A stretch of 64,000 nt of DNA from Typha latifolia (GCA_019914945.1 CM034113.1:3700850-3764849); one strand, 5' to 3'. Shown: positions 1 through 11,476, numbered from the stretch's first letter. Notes: generated by a model from the sequence alone, not told the origin. Program-made: numbers and translations.

Positions 1-895
1 TCAGTTTGGTCTATACACACAAACAATCGGACACCTTTCATTCGTTAGGATATGCGTGTGGCAAGTTACCTGATATGATCTTCCCTGGATTGGGTTTGAT
101 CTATCTCGTTATCAAATCTGTCTAAGGCCTTACACAAAATTTCGAAGGAGATTCCTGAAGATATAATCGTTGGATCAACGTGAAATTTTGATAGGTCGTA
201 GCCCTCGAAAAGAGCTTTCCAACGAATCTAATTTTGGGTGATTCAAATGGCGGGATCTAGAGATATATTCCAATAAGTGGGCAAACATTGAGGAGTCTGA
301 TATGCTCGATTCATATCAGAACATGATTTTGGATCTGTGGATGGGGGCACGTGATCCTAGGTGGAATATGGAGGTGGTAGGCCGGTGGTAAAGGGTGGCA
401 CTGATAATAAAGGTGGTGGGGGAAGATTAAGGTTGGTGGAAAGGGTTAGGGCGAAGGTAGAGAGAGATTTGAAGAAGAGGGAGGAGTGGGTTGAGTGGCC
501 AGTCGACGGAGGCTAGAGGCGGCAGCGCCGTGGCGGTGGCTGCTGCCATGGGATGAGGGAACGAGAGGGAAGGAGAGAAGAATATTAGGGCAAGAAACTT
601 AATTCATTGATCATTCTTTTTTTGGTTGCCATCCACACCTTAAGAGGCTAACTAAACAAGCCAAAAATGGTAATTATTAACCGTAGAAATAGTGAATTCT
701 CGTCGATCGCATTCAAACGGGGTCGAGCGCGTTCAAATGCATAAATTATGTTATCTGTCGATGCGAATGAATGCAGGCATTTGCACATGAGCGTTAAGTT
801 TGAATGCACAAATTGCGTTTTCTCTCAATGTGAATGCCTATAGGCGTTCACAAGGGCATTCAAACGGACCCTCTCGCATTCGAACGCAACATAAT
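1..895 (-). mobile_element. Truncated chromovirus LTR (TGATACGATT family), reverse orientation
   Basis: The stretch around 150-350 is the reverse complement of LTR sequence seen in the complete element at 6257-10697 (blocks near 6740-6880), with moderate divergence. The 600-895 part matches the reverse LTR at 51518-51971 (short block about a vegetative leader ending in 'ccacaccttaagaggctaac', then several TTCAAAC/TTCGAAC motifs). The LTR is cut at 895 by the next element. The first ~100 bases are not clearly assigned. Open frames here are not coding. Confidence 0.6.
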
Positions 896-1096
896 TGTGA
901 CAACCCAATCTTAAAAAAAAACTTCACTACATGGCACGACAGCCTCATGTCGTGTAGTGGCAGATGGGGAGGGCACCAACCTGGCCGGGCTAGCTGGCGT
1001 GGTAGGCCCCACTTTCGCGGCGGCCTCCCTTCCCACCGCCTCTCTCCCTTATATTTCTCTCTCTTTCTCTCTTTTGGTCTCTCTCTCACTTTTCTC

Positions 1097-1142
<46 letters not shown>

Positions 1143-1210
1143 CTACCGCCGCCACTCCGCCGGCTTGCCGCTGCCGCCGCCACCTCCACTAATGCTGGTG
1201 AGCCTCTTTG

Positions 1211-1252
<42 letters not shown>

Positions 1253-2834
1253 TTTCTCTTTATCTCTCTCGGGTTCATCAAAACAAAGCCGCCGGCGAGA
1301 GGCCGGCCCGGTCCCCTCCCTTCCTTTCTTCCTCTCCTCTTCTTCTTCTTCCATCTTTCTCCATTTTTCTTTCTTCTATTCTTTCTTCCTTCTTCTGCCA
1401 TTATTCTTCTCTCTTAGCTCCTTCTTCTACTTCTGCAACGTGTTGGGCTCGGCCCCAGCGCTGGTGATATTATTTTATTATCTACTTTATTTTATATTTG
1501 TTTATTTATTTAATTAGGTATTACTTCCTTAATTAATGCAGATAAATTATTTAGACATTAATTATATTCATAATAATATATATATTCTTCAACATGATGA
1601 TTATTAATTATAATTAATATAATTAATGATTAACTAGGTTATAAACTATTATGCATAAATATAGGTAATACTTATATTTATTTAATTATGTATTTATATT
1701 TCTATTAGATTAATAGATAGTGTTGTAAATTATAATTATTAGATTTATGTACTGTTATTCATAATATATGCATTTTAAATAATCTTAACAATTTATTATA
1801 TACTATCGTGTGTAGAATAAGATACTAGTCTAATTAATTATTTATTTATTTATTTTGCATAATTAAGTAAATACATAACTTCTGATTAATCAAGATAGAG
1901 TAAGAATTATAAAATTTATCATAAAATAGATCTTGTCTATACATATATCTTATTTATAATTATTTAGCTTTTATTTTATAATTACATATTTAGAATATTT
2001 TAAATAAAAAGAAACAAACCTTTCTCCTTATGTTATAACTAGCATTTTACGATATTAATATAATTATAGCGTTTGAATCCTATCTATAATATAGATCTAA
2101 TTATGTAATCAAAAATAAAAAGACACTGTCTAAACCTTTATATTTTACTTGAATTAATTCTAATTAGATAAATGACTAACTTCATGCTATTTAAATATTT
2201 TCAAATCCTAAACCCCTTATTTGAGATCCCATGGACCCTGTCGATGAGTTGACGTTTGGTTAACGGATATGAGGGATACGTGGTTCGGATCTTCTAATTA
2301 GATGTGAGTAGTCTTTTCCCCTAGATGCCTTTCTCAAATTATATTATATTATATATTATATACATGCATGTTTTGGCATCCAACATGATTATATGACTTT
2401 ATTTAGAGATGATTACAGTCGAGCATATTTTATCATGCATTTGATTAGGCTGATCTGGGATATGAGTACATTGGTGATATATAGAGATGATTCTACTGTT
2501 ATGATTGTATACTGAGTTGATCTCTAGCATAAGTGTGCATGTGATAGACTAGCAGGAGTATGTATGTGTTAGATACATGGTTGGAGACTACATTGCATCA
2601 TTTTTCTCTTGATTCCTGTTCCACCTAAATTTCTATTATGCATTGACTTGTTATCGTACTGGATATATGCATATGATCTGTTATTTAGAAGGAAAGTATT
2701 AAATATGATTGAAAAGATAGTTGATAGAAAGCGTGAGGATACTCGAGTGGGCGTGAGGGTTAGGATGCACTTGGTGGATGATTGATCGCTCAACATAGTC
2801 GCGATCCTATTGGCCTTACGTCTGAGGTCGTTAG
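896..2834 (+). mobile_element. 3.1-kb-type long LTR, copy 1 (3' truncated)
   Basis: Begins TGTGACAACCC, a one-base variant of the TGTAACAACCC start of the copies at 2835 and 27923. The same order of landmarks follows: CT-rich tracts, a GTGTTGGG-type hairpin near 1440, about 700 bases of AT-rich sequence, then the conserved block at 2220-2810. The right part is missing because copy 2 starts at 2835, preceded by GTTAG. No retroviral protein is encoded; the predicted Ser/Leu-rich frames at 800-1517 are translations of the CT repeat. Interpreted as LTR sequence of a Ty3/gypsy element with very long LTRs. Confidence 0.65.
1101..1250. repeat. Two (TC)n microsatellites
   Basis: Nearly pure TC dinucleotide runs at about 1101-1138 and 1213-1250, separated by GC-rich sequence. 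They lie at the position where copies 2, 3 and 4 of the same long LTR also carry CT (or GA, inverted) runs, so they belong to the element rather than to the host locus. Confidence 0.9.
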
Positions 2835-3243
2835 TGTAACAACCCAACCCTAAAAATAATAATAATAATAATTAATAATTAATTTTGGGCATGACGTGGC
2901 CGGCCACACTGTGGCTAGCCTCGTGCCCGTGCAAGCTGCTCATGCAGCTTGCGTGGTGGGGCGCCACGCGCCCACTACCGCTGTCATAGCCAACGGGCTA
3001 CGGCTAGTTGGCCGCGGTGGGCCCCGGCGCCGCCGAAACCGCTCCACCACCTTCCCTCTCTCTCTTTAAATCTCTCTCTCTCTATCTCTCTCTCGATCAC
3101 TCTCTCACTCTACTCTCTCTCTCTCTCTACCCTCTCTCGCACTCCTTTCTCTCCTTGTTGTCGACGTCGGCCCGCCGCCACCTTCCCGAAGCTGCCGTCG
3201 TTGCCGCCGGTTGGATCCCTTATTCCCCCTCTCTTTCCTTTTC

Positions 3244-3274
<31 letters not shown>

Positions 3275-3490
3275 TGCCCGAGCTCGGCTCATCAGAGCTG
3301 AGCCGCGGTGAGAGGCCTGCCACTGGCAGGCCAGCAGCAGCCGGTGCCCTCCCTGCCGGCCCGGGTCCGCAACCTTTTCCATCACCTTCTCTCTTTCTTC
3401 TCTTCCTTTTCTCTTCTTCTTCTCCTTCTTCTTTCTTTCTTTCTTTCTTTTTCTCCTTCTTCCTCGGCTTCTTCTCCTTCTTTCTGCATA

Positions 3491-3511
3491 GTGCTGGGCC
3501 GAGCCTAGCAC
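3491..3511. repeat. Hairpin GTGCTGGG-CCGAG-CCTAGCAC
   Basis: An 8-base stem with one G-T type mismatch around a CCGAG loop, at the boundary between the CT-rich part and the AT-rich part of the long LTR. The equivalent in inverted copy 4 (44514-44538) has a perfect 10-base stem, and copy 3 has two related hairpins around 28599-28654. Conservation across copies suggests a functional element of the LTR rather than chance. Confidence 0.75.
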
Positions 3512-4847
3512 TGATGGCGGAATTAATTAATTAATTAATCAATTATTTTATTTATGTTATTTATTTAGGTATTTTTCTTCTTAATTAATGCAAATAGACT
3601 ATAAATATTTTAATAATATTATATATTCTTCAATATAATTTTATTAATGATAATTTTTATTATTAATGATTAATTAGGTATAAATATAGGTAATACTTAT
3701 ATTTATTTATTTATATGTCTATTAGATTAATAGATAGATTTGTAAATTATAATTATTAGATTTATATTATGATATTCTTATGATATATATTTTAAGTAAT
3801 TTTATTAATTTATTATATATTAGTATTCGGCAACAAATAAAATACTAGGCTTATTTAGTTATTTATTTATTATTTTATTGAGTAAAGACTGCATTGTCCC
3901 TAATTAATCAAGATAGTGTATGAATTATAAAACTAATTATAATTAGACCTTGTCAATACTTATAGTTATTTAGCCTTTTATTTTATTTTATTTTATTTTA
4001 TTTTATAATTATATATTTAGAAATACTCTTATATAAAAGGAAATAGACCTCTTCTCCTTATGTTATAACTAACATTTTATGATAATAATATAATTACAGT
4101 ATTTGAATCATATCCATAATATAGACCTAGTTATGTAATCAAAAATAAAGAGAAGTGATTATAAACCTAATAAATCTTTATATTTTAATTGAATTAATTC
4201 TAATTAGATAAACGGCTAACATCATACTACTTAAATATTTTTAGATTCTGAACCCCTTATTTGAGACTCCGTAGACCTTGCTAGTATTGGGTGTCACTCG
4301 GCTAACTAACGGACGTGAGAGATGCATGATTTGTGTCTTCTGATCAGACTGTGAGTAGTCCTATCCCCTAGACGCCTTTCTCAAATTAGGTTATATTATA
4401 TATTATATATATACATGTTTTGGCCTCCAGCATGATTATATGACTTTATCTAAAGATGATTATAATTGAGCATATTTTATCATGCATTTGATTAGGTTGA
4501 TATGGGATATGAGCACATTGGTGATATATAGAGATGATGAGAGATGATTATACTGTTATAATGTTATATCCAGTTGATTATTAGCATGAGTATGCATGTA
4601 TTGACTACATGATCGGAGACTATATTGCATTATTTTTCTCTTGATTCCTGTTCTACCTAAATTCTTGTTATGCATTGACTTGTTATCGTACTGGATATAT
4701 GCATATGATCTGTCATTTAGAAGGAAAGCATGAAATATGATTGATAAGATAGTTGATAAAAAGCGTGAGGATACCCGAGTGGGCGCGAGACGACTCGGTG
4801 AAGTCCGAATCACTTCATCGTATCATTACCCGATCTAGATGAATTTT

Positions 4848-4955
4848 GATATACCCTTAGCGTATGATAGGATATGATTATGACTGATATACCCTTAGCG
4901 TATGATAGGGTATGATTATGACTGAGATACCCTTAGCGTATGACAGGGTATGTTT
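4848..4955 (+). repeat. Three tandem ~38-bp units (TACCCTTAGCGTATGA core)
   Basis: The phrase 'atacccttagcgtatga' recurs three times at about 38-base spacing. Copy 3 has four more irregular units at about 29925-30065, so the array length differs between copies of the same LTR. Confidence 0.85.
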
Positions 4956-5960
4956 TGAGCCTACTAGCAGGATGTTGAGATTGTGTACCAGGTGTTGACT
5001 GTGCATAGTGGTCTAGTATGATGATGTTATTTAGAGTCGATATTGATGACTAAGATATTGAGAAATGCATATGATTTCATTATCATCTGATATACTTGAT
5101 TATCGAGTAGTCATTATGCATCATATGTGGTTGCATTTAATATCATAACATGTCTTGGTCGACATGCATCATATGTGTCATATTGAGAGAGGTATGATGA
5201 TGGTATGACATGGAGATTTATTTATACATTATCGAGAATTTTATTTGATCAGTTAGGACATGATATCCACTATACATTTATATATTATTGACGATACATT
5301 TGTATATTTATTCATGACATGATGCTCTTTCTGATTCGTATCATAGAGTACATGATTTACTCTCTATTCGACATCACTGATTCAAGGTAAGGTCTAGTCA
5401 TTAAGCCTTTAGCTCATGACTCTCTTTATTTATTTTCTAACCCCCTTAGATATGTGGTACGTCATAGTGACTTGAGATATTCTGAGAAGATATTTAGAGC
5501 AATAATGTGGTGAGCTATAGATGCGAGATGATATAAATAATAGTTTATATAGATTTTGAGTTGTACTATTACTTGATATTTGTACTCAATTGTACTAGAC
5601 AATTATTTCTATAATACATGTCAAATTATAGTGTACTTGTGTGTTAGTGGTTATAAGTTGTACCTTGATATTTGTCGTGGCCTATGTGGGCCTTGTTAGA
5701 TTATGTAGTGGTATAGTGTATATCATTGTAGACTTGGATATTCATATGTTAACAAGTTTATTTGGTTATTAGTATAATTTATTTGATGATGGATTATGTG
5801 AGCATGGATATGTTAGCAGATTTTATTTAATGATGTCATGATTATATGAGCACAAGAGTGTATCTCTACGTAATGAGCCATGCCCGACCTGTCGTGTGCG
5901 CCGTGGATGTCCTGTGGGCGCGTCGGCATGCATGTGCCCCTACCGGGCGGGGGTGTTACA

Positions 5961-6256
5961 TTTCATATATGCAGCTCACATTTTGGCAAGATGGATAGGT
6001 CGTACGGCTTGATGGGGTTTAGACGCAGACGAGATCCATTCTTCAGCGATTGATTGGAGCTCCTTGAGCTAGCCATCATACTTCCTCCAAGTTGCGATGA
6101 CTAAGCTTTAGGCCCTTCCTAGCCCAGGTACATGTGATAGTTTAGAACTTTTATTGACTAACTTTGCTGCCCTATTTGAGGTTTCACGTGGACTACCACC
6201 TGTGAGACACGCCGACCACAGGATTGAGATCATTCCTGGGGTAGAACCAACCAACG
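5961..6256 (+). pseudogene. Gypsy pol fragment G1a (protease-RT spacer)
   Basis: In one frame, with stops, this reads like the stretch after gypsy protease: TFWQDG...VRLDGV near 5980-6045, then LFEVSRGLPPVRHADHRIEI..PG near 6175-6245. The last part is the conserved peptide just before the reverse transcriptase (compare [16 protein letters not shown] in R2). It continues, after the E2 insertion, at 10703. The target duplication CAACG at 6252-6256 and 10698-10702 proves the continuity. Dead by several stop codons. Confidence 0.75.
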
Positions 6257-7058
6257 TGATACGATTCGGACTTCACCGACGTCGTCTCGAGTTTGGATTT
6301 ACCTTAGGATAAGATTGAGTTTTAGGATAAGATTGAGTTTTAGGATAAGATTGTGTTTTAGGATAAGATTGAGTTGTTGGTTAGCCTATAAAAGTATGTG
6401 TAGGGCAACCAAAAATAGGAATTGAATATTGAGAATTGAGTTTGCCTTGCCTCCTTCATCTTCTTCGCTCCCGTTCCCTCAATCTCCCCGGCGACGCCGC
6501 TTCTAATCTCCCTCGACAGGCCAATCACCCTAGTCCCTTAGGAGTGGCCCTCTTCTCCCCCTTCTTCCAATTTATCCATCGCTATCCCTAACTTTTCCAT
6601 CATCCATAACCCTTCCACCATCACTTTTACACCGGTGCCACCCCATCAACACCGGCCCTCCACAATCCACCATTACCCAGGATTTCGTGCCTTCATCCAC
6701 GGAATCCAAAAACAGAGTATCCTGACGTTCGTCTACTAAACGAACGATATCTCGAGATCCCCAACTCCGATTCGCCTGAAACTAGATCCGTTGGAAAGCT
6801 CTTTTCCGGGCCTACAACATATCAAAATTTCACAGTGATCCAACGGCGGGATATTTCGGGATCTTATCTTAAAGTTCCGTGCAAGATCGTAACAATCTGG
6901 TATCAGAGCCATAGCACCAAAAGAGGGTTCGTACCAAGCTGGTATCAGAGCCTATAGCCGAGGAAGGATCGTAACAATCTGGTATCAGAGCCATAGCACC
7001 AAAAGAGGGTTCGTATCAAGCTGGTATCAGAGCCTATAGCCGAGGAAGGATCGTACCA
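6257..7058 (+). repeat. E2 5' LTR (802 bp)
   Basis: Starts TGATACGATTCGG and ends GATCGTACCA. It contains an 18-base unit (TTAGGATAAGATTGAGTT) repeated about four times at 6306-6371 and a TATA box at 6387-6394. The 3' end consists of two 82-base units, each with two TGGTATCAGAGCC motifs; the 3' LTR has only one such unit. Confidence 0.9.
6387..6394 (+). promoter_or_regulatory. TATA box of E2 5' LTR
   Basis: TATAAAAG about 130 bases into the LTR, directly after the four 18-base repeats; the same site is at 10108-10115 in the 3' LTR. Placement fits a Pol II promoter at the U3/R border. Confidence 0.65.
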
Positions 7059-7074
7059 AGCTGGTATCAGAGCC
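6898..7074 (+). repeat. Five primer-binding-site-like motifs at the end of the E2 5' LTR
   Basis: TGGTATCAGAGCC occurs at 6898, 6940, 6980, 7022 and 7062. This is the complement expected for the 3' end of plant initiator tRNA-Met, the usual primer of these elements. The last copy (7062-7074) is just outside the LTR as defined by the 3' LTR and target duplication and is the likely functional primer site. The other four lie inside two tandem 82-base units within the LTR. Confidence 0.9.
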
Positions 7075-7099
7075 ATCGTTCCTCGGACAAGCGCTTCCA

Positions 7100-8616
7100 A
7101 TGACGACCACCAGATCCATGGCTGCACGGCGTGATGATGAAGAAGAGATTCTCCCAATAGAGGAGGAAGAGACGATTGCGGGGACTTCCACCCGCGGAAC
7201 CATCCGATCTAATCGGAATACGGAAGAGCCTAGCGTTCTATCCATGTTGGGGTCTATTTCGGAGCGAGATGGCCATCAACCACCGATGATGATGGAGATG
7301 ATGCGGGAACTACGGGCGCCAAGGGAAGCAATGTCTAACGGGAAGGCACCATCGACCCCACGACGCGAGTCCACCCCCTTGAATCAATCCTCACCGGTTC
7401 AGCCTTTGCAACCACAAGAGCCGCTGCTACCACCACCCTATGGGCGAGAGGCAAGCAAGGATGGTTACACCAGGACCGGTTGCGGGTGAACCCATCCGAC
7501 GAGCGAATCACCATGGAGACCACATTGGAGATCAAGATCCATGGGCGGGCCGATACGATCCGGAACCACGGCGAGTTGATCTAAACCGAAGGAGGGATCA
7601 TCAACCCTTCATGGTGCATCCTCCGCCGGTTAGACAAGGAGTTGGGCATGATCCGGAACGAGACAACGGCATTCGTGGACAAGTCGTGCGTCTCGAATTC
7701 CCCAAGTTCAAAGGTGGCGATCCAATTGATTGGTTGTATAGGGCGGAGCAATTCTTTGCATACCAAGGTACGGCGGAAGAATACAAGGTGACGCTTGCAA
7801 GCTTCCACCTTGAGGATGCGGCGCTTCATTGGTTTCGATCAGCCAATGCCATTGAGGCCATCGAAACTTGGGCTGAATTTTGCGCCGATATCACACGGCG
7901 ATTTGGAGTATCGGGCTATGAAGACTTTGATGCTCTCCTCTCAAAGACGGTTCAGAAGACCACGGTTGGATCATACCAAGAAGAATTTGAGAGGATTAGT
8001 AGCCGATGTCATTCACCATGGACGGATCAGCAACTTCGCAGCACCTTCATCTCCGGGCTGCGGGGTGACATACAAGCCGATGTGAGGGCTTTAAGGCCTA
8101 GAACCTTAAAGGAGGCCTTCCAAGATGCGGTGCTTATGGAAGACAAGCATAGAGCCATGAAGATACACTTTGAAGCGAGTTGGACAAGTCAAGGAAGCCG
8201 CAATCAAGCTCTACCAAACATAGCGGCGGAAACACTAGCGGAGTACCAAGAGCTGCTACCGCATTGATACCTCCTCGAGCACCCTTGAAGCCATCCCAAG
8301 ATGTGAAGTACGCACCTAGAGGTCCGGGCGAGCACTCACACCTGCCCAAGTAGAAGAAAGAAGAGCCAAGGGCTTATGCTTCCGTTGTGATGAGAAGTTT
8401 GTACCGGGGCATCGTTGTGCTAAACCGATGGGATCGGTGATGCTCATCGATGGATTGGAGGAAGCGGAGGATGAGCTTGCAGCTGAAAGCGCAGATGTGG
8501 CTGGACATCGAGGAGAAGAAGTTGAGGAGCAAAACGTGGAGGACGTTATAGCTGAAATCTCCCTCCACGCCTATTCGGGGACGGCGGCGCCAAAGACATT
8601 GCGGGTGAACGGGTAG
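7100..8616 (+). pseudogene. E2 gag (capsid plus zinc knuckle), frameshifted
   Basis: Gag starts at ATG 7100, 25 bases after the primer site. The N-terminal part (acidic, Pro/Gln-rich) is in one frame to 7489; the capsid domain follows in a second frame (7440-8267) with the retrotransposon-gag signature LEFPKFKGGDPIDWLYRAEQ and RLxFISGLRGDIQ-type sequence near 8030-8090. The zinc knuckle, CFRCDEKFVPGHRC at 8377-8418, is in a third frame and runs into an acidic linker that stops at 8616. At least two frameshifts separate these parts, so no full Gag can be made. Gag would form the virus-like particle. Confidence 0.85.
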
Positions 8617-8619
8617 TCA

Positions 8620-8985
8620 AGAAGACCACGGTGAGAATCTTGATTGACACCGGGTCCACCCACAACTTCATTGACATGAGGCTCCTTAGGAAGATTGGGC
8701 TCGAGTCGGAACCCACGGAAGGGTTCGATGTGACGATTGGAGATGGCACCACCTTGCGAGCGAGATTCTATTTGTGGAGGTGCAGAATTGAAGGTGCAAG
8801 GCCAAACTTTCACATTGGATCTTTATCCATTGGCCTTGCAAGGTGCCGATATTGTTTTAGGGACCCAATGGCTTCGGAGCTTGGGGCCCGTGACCTTTGA
8901 TTTTATAAGCCTCACATTGACCTTTTGGAGAGATGGTCGAGAGTGTTGTTGGATGGAAGTAAACCGCTGCTTGAACTTTCAAAAA
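8620..8985 (+). pseudogene. E2 retropepsin-like protease, frameshifted
   Basis: ILIDTGSTHNFID at about 8635-8675 carries the DTG active site of a gypsy aspartic protease. The C-terminal half (LDLYPLALQGADIVLGTQWL, 8820-8880) is in another frame, so a frameshift falls near 8760. It ends in VTFDF and a run of ten A at 8981-8990, where sequence jumps directly to the linker before integrase. This is the breakpoint of the RT/RNase H deletion. Confidence 0.85.
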
Positions 8986-8997
8986 AAAAAGGAGCTC

Positions 8998-9952
8998 GCT
9001 TCTTTCTCGGCACCCACTTTTCCTTTCTTTTCAGATCTACGAAGAGCCGGTGCGAGAGGATAGTGATCTGGTCCGACTCATGGAGGAGTTGAGAGCGAAC
9101 CCCTCAAGCAACCCCGAGCACGAGGAGCGCAATGGGTTAGTACTAGAGCACGGGCGAATCAAGGTACCCCGAAACGAAGAGCTACGGAGGCTATTGATGG
9201 CACACTTCCATGATACTCCTATAGCAGGTCATGAAGGGGTATTACGTACTTACAAGCGGCTGGCCCAAAACTGTACTTGACCGGGATGAAGACGGACGTG
9301 AAGAAGTATGTGCGTGAATGTCAAATCTGCCAACGAGCCAAATCGGAGGCGGTTTATGGGCACACTCCCCCTCTTGCGTGCCTACGATAGACTCGCGGCG
9401 ACGGATAGGACTGAGCTTGACTTGGAGCTTGCTGATCGAGATGAAACATTGAGACGGCTCAAGACTCACCTAGCCACGGCACAAAACCGCATGAAGCAAA
9501 CGCATGACAAAGGCGGACGTGAGCGAGAATTTGAGGTGGATCAATTGGTGTTCGTTCGAGCTCAACCGTATCGACAGTCCCACATTGAGGCCAATTTTGA
9601 ACCAAAAGTTGGGATACAAGTACTATGGTCCGTACCGAGTGCTACAACGAATCGGTCCGGTAGCTTTACCGATTGGACCTACCTGAAGGAACCAGGATAC
9701 ATCCCGTCTTCCATGTCTCGGCATTGAAGGCCCGGATCGGGCCTAACCATGTAGTGGGTTCGACCTTACCCGAACCAATGGAGGAAGATGGCTCCAATGA
9801 GCCGGTTCGAGTCTAAGTCGTAGGAGAAGACGCCAAGGATCCAGATTAGAGACTGAAGTGCTGATTGAGTGGCTGGGCAAACCTACTGACGAGTCTACAT
9901 GGGAGCTAGAGACAGACATCATGGATCGCTTCCCAAATTTCAAACCTTGAGG
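8998..9952 (+). pseudogene. E2 integrase remnant and chromodomain
   Basis: Order: linker (FSAPTFPFFSDLR), the integrase HH-CC zinc-binding region at about 9205-9345 (HFHDTPIAGHEG, then ECQICQRAKSEA in a shifted frame), a deletion of the DDE core near 9348, the integrase C-terminal region (AYDRLAATDRTELDLELADRD, then YKYYGPYRVLQRIGPVA) and a chromodomain at about 9800-9952 (LETEVLIEWLGKPTDESTWE, ending FPNFKP-stop). A chromodomain directs insertion to modified histone tails in chromoviruses. Without the core this protein cannot integrate DNA. A purine-rich stretch at 9960-9977 before the 3' LTR is the likely polypurine tract. Confidence 0.85.
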
Positions 9953-9977
9953 ACAAGGTTGCGGAAGCGTGGTGGAT

Positions 9978-10697
9978 TGATACGATTCGGACTTCACCGA
10001 CGTCGTCTCGAGTTTGGATTTACCTTAGGATAAGATTGAGTTTTAGGATAAGATTGAGTTTTAGGATAAGATTGTGTTTTAGGATAAGATTGAGTTGTTG
10101 GTTAGCCTATAAAAGTATGTGTAGGGCAACCAAAAATAGGAATTGAATATTGAGAATTGAGTTTGCCTTGCCTCCTTCATCTTCTTCGCTCCCGTTCCCT
10201 CAATCTCCCCGGCGACGCCGCTTCTAATCTCCTCGACAGGGCCAATCACCCTAGTCCCTCGGGAGTGGCCCTCTTCTCCCCCTTCTTCCAATTTATCCAT
10301 CGCTATCCCTAACTTTTCCATCATCCATAACCCTTCCACCATCACTTTTACACCGGTGCCACCCCATCAACACCGGCCCTCCACAATCCACCATTACCCA
10401 GGATTTCGTGCCTTCATCCACGGAATCCAAAAACAGAGTATCCTGACGTTCGTCTACTAAACGAACGATATCTCGAGATCCCCAACTCCGATTCGCCTGA
10501 AACTAGATCCGTTGGAAAGCTCTTTTCCGGGCCTACAACATATCAAAATTTCACAGTGATCCAACGGCGGGATATTTCGGGATCTTATCTTAAAGTTCCG
10601 TGCAAGATCGTAACAATCTGGTATCAGAGCCATAGCACCAAAAGAGGGTTCGTACCAAGCTGGTATCAGAGCCTATAGCCGAGGAAGGATCGTACCA
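9978..10697 (+). repeat. E2 3' LTR (720 bp)
   Basis: Near-identical to 6257-7058 but with one instead of two 82-base primer-site units. By eye I see two single-base indels and two substitutions around 10228-10262 and little else. Followed by CAACG, the target duplication. TATA box at 10108-10115. Confidence 0.9.
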
Positions 10698-10702
10698 CAA
10701 CG

Positions 10703-11315
10703 TTCAACCTTATAGTTATCCTCACATCTAGAAAGAGGAGATTTTGAGATTGGTTGTGGAGATGCTAAAGTAGGGCATTATCTAACCGAGTTAGAGTTCC
10801 TATTCATCGTCGGTGCTGCTAGTGTAGAAGAAGGACAGGAGTTGGTATTTTTGCGTGGACTACCGTGCACTAAACGCTATCACCGTTAAAGACTGATACC
10901 CTATACCATTCATAGAGGAGGTGCTAGACAAGTTGATAAGGCGATCATACATCAGCAAGCTCAACCTCCCCACTAGTTATCATCAGATTCATGTGCGAGT
11001 GGAGGACGTCCACAAAATGACATTTTAGACTCACGACAGGCACTACGAGTTCTAGGTAATGCCATTTGGGTTGTCGAACACACCGACGACCTTCGAGGGT
11101 CTAATGAATGGCATATTTTGTCCACTCTTTAGGCGATATGTGTTAGTATTTTTTGATGATATCCTACTGTATAGCAAGACCTGGGAGGAGCACTTAGTTC
11201 ACCTACGCTCAATGTTAGGACTGTTGGTGGATTACTCCCTAAAGGTGAAGAAAAGAAAATGCCTTTGGGGAGAGCGCATAGTAGAGTACCTTGGCCACGT
11301 CATCTATTCGGAGGG
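10703..11315 (+). pseudogene. Gypsy reverse transcriptase fragment G1b
   Basis: Continues G1a. Reads through stops as [15 protein letters not shown] (10848-10895), SKLNLPTSYHQIHV, then an open part from 11059: MPFGLSNTPTTFEGLMNGIF and LVFFDDILLYSKTWEEHL, containing the FFDD catalytic box (about 11148-11160), ending KCLWGERIVEYLGHVI. It is interrupted near 11316 by element T and resumes at 19439 with VAIDP. Several stops (for example at 11025 and 11054) make it dead. Confidence 0.8.
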
Positions 11316-11476
11316 TGTGCGCCATGTGCGTGCACTCTAACCGCAGTGCACGCGCCAACCGCATGCGCTGACTTCTTCTTCCGCCCCCTCACCTCTCGTA
11401 GTTAGTTGCGAAAGGTGGGAGAGAAGTGCGCCGGAGTGGAGCTAACTCCACTCCACTTCCCTCTCCTCCTCACCCC

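Larger units (their letters stand above)
2835..5960 (+). mobile_element. 3.1-kb long LTR, copy 2
   Basis: Starts TGTAACAACCC and ends GGGGTGTTACA, so it has TGTAAC/GTTACA terminal inverted ends and is 3126 bases long, colinear with copy 3 at 27923-31070. It has no internal direct repeat that could be a second LTR and no recognisable gag or pol, so it reads as a solo LTR of a long-LTR gypsy lineage. The left flank is GTTAG and the right flank TTTCA, so no target duplication survives. A TATA-like TTTAAAT occurs near 3065 just before the CT tracts. The right flank is a decayed gypsy pol (G1). Confidence 0.7.
6257..10697 (+). mobile_element. E2: complete non-autonomous Ty3/gypsy chromovirus
   Basis: A 4441-base element with two LTRs (6257-7058 and 9978-10697) flanked by a perfect 5-base target duplication CAACG. 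Order inside: primer-binding site, gag, protease, a short integrase remnant and a chromodomain, all on the + strand. Reverse transcriptase, RNase H and the integrase catalytic core are absent. The LTRs differ at only a few single positions by eye plus one 82-base unit, so insertion is recent, although the coding region has several frameshifts. It must have moved using enzymes supplied by another copy. Gag and protease style resemble plant chromoviruses of the Reina type (inference). Confidence 0.85.

Noticed and set aside
800..1517. Overlapping Ser/Leu-rich and Arg/Glu-rich open frames (also at 2949-3534, 27963-28651, 44508-44720)
   Set aside because: They are translations of CT/GA microsatellites in the long LTRs, open in several frames on both strands, with no domain and no conservation of frame between copies.
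6898..7074. tRNA gene suggested by TGGTATCAGAGC matches
   Set aside because: Only the 3'-end complement of tRNA-Met is present; no cloverleaf or A/B box arrangement around it, so these are primer-binding sites.
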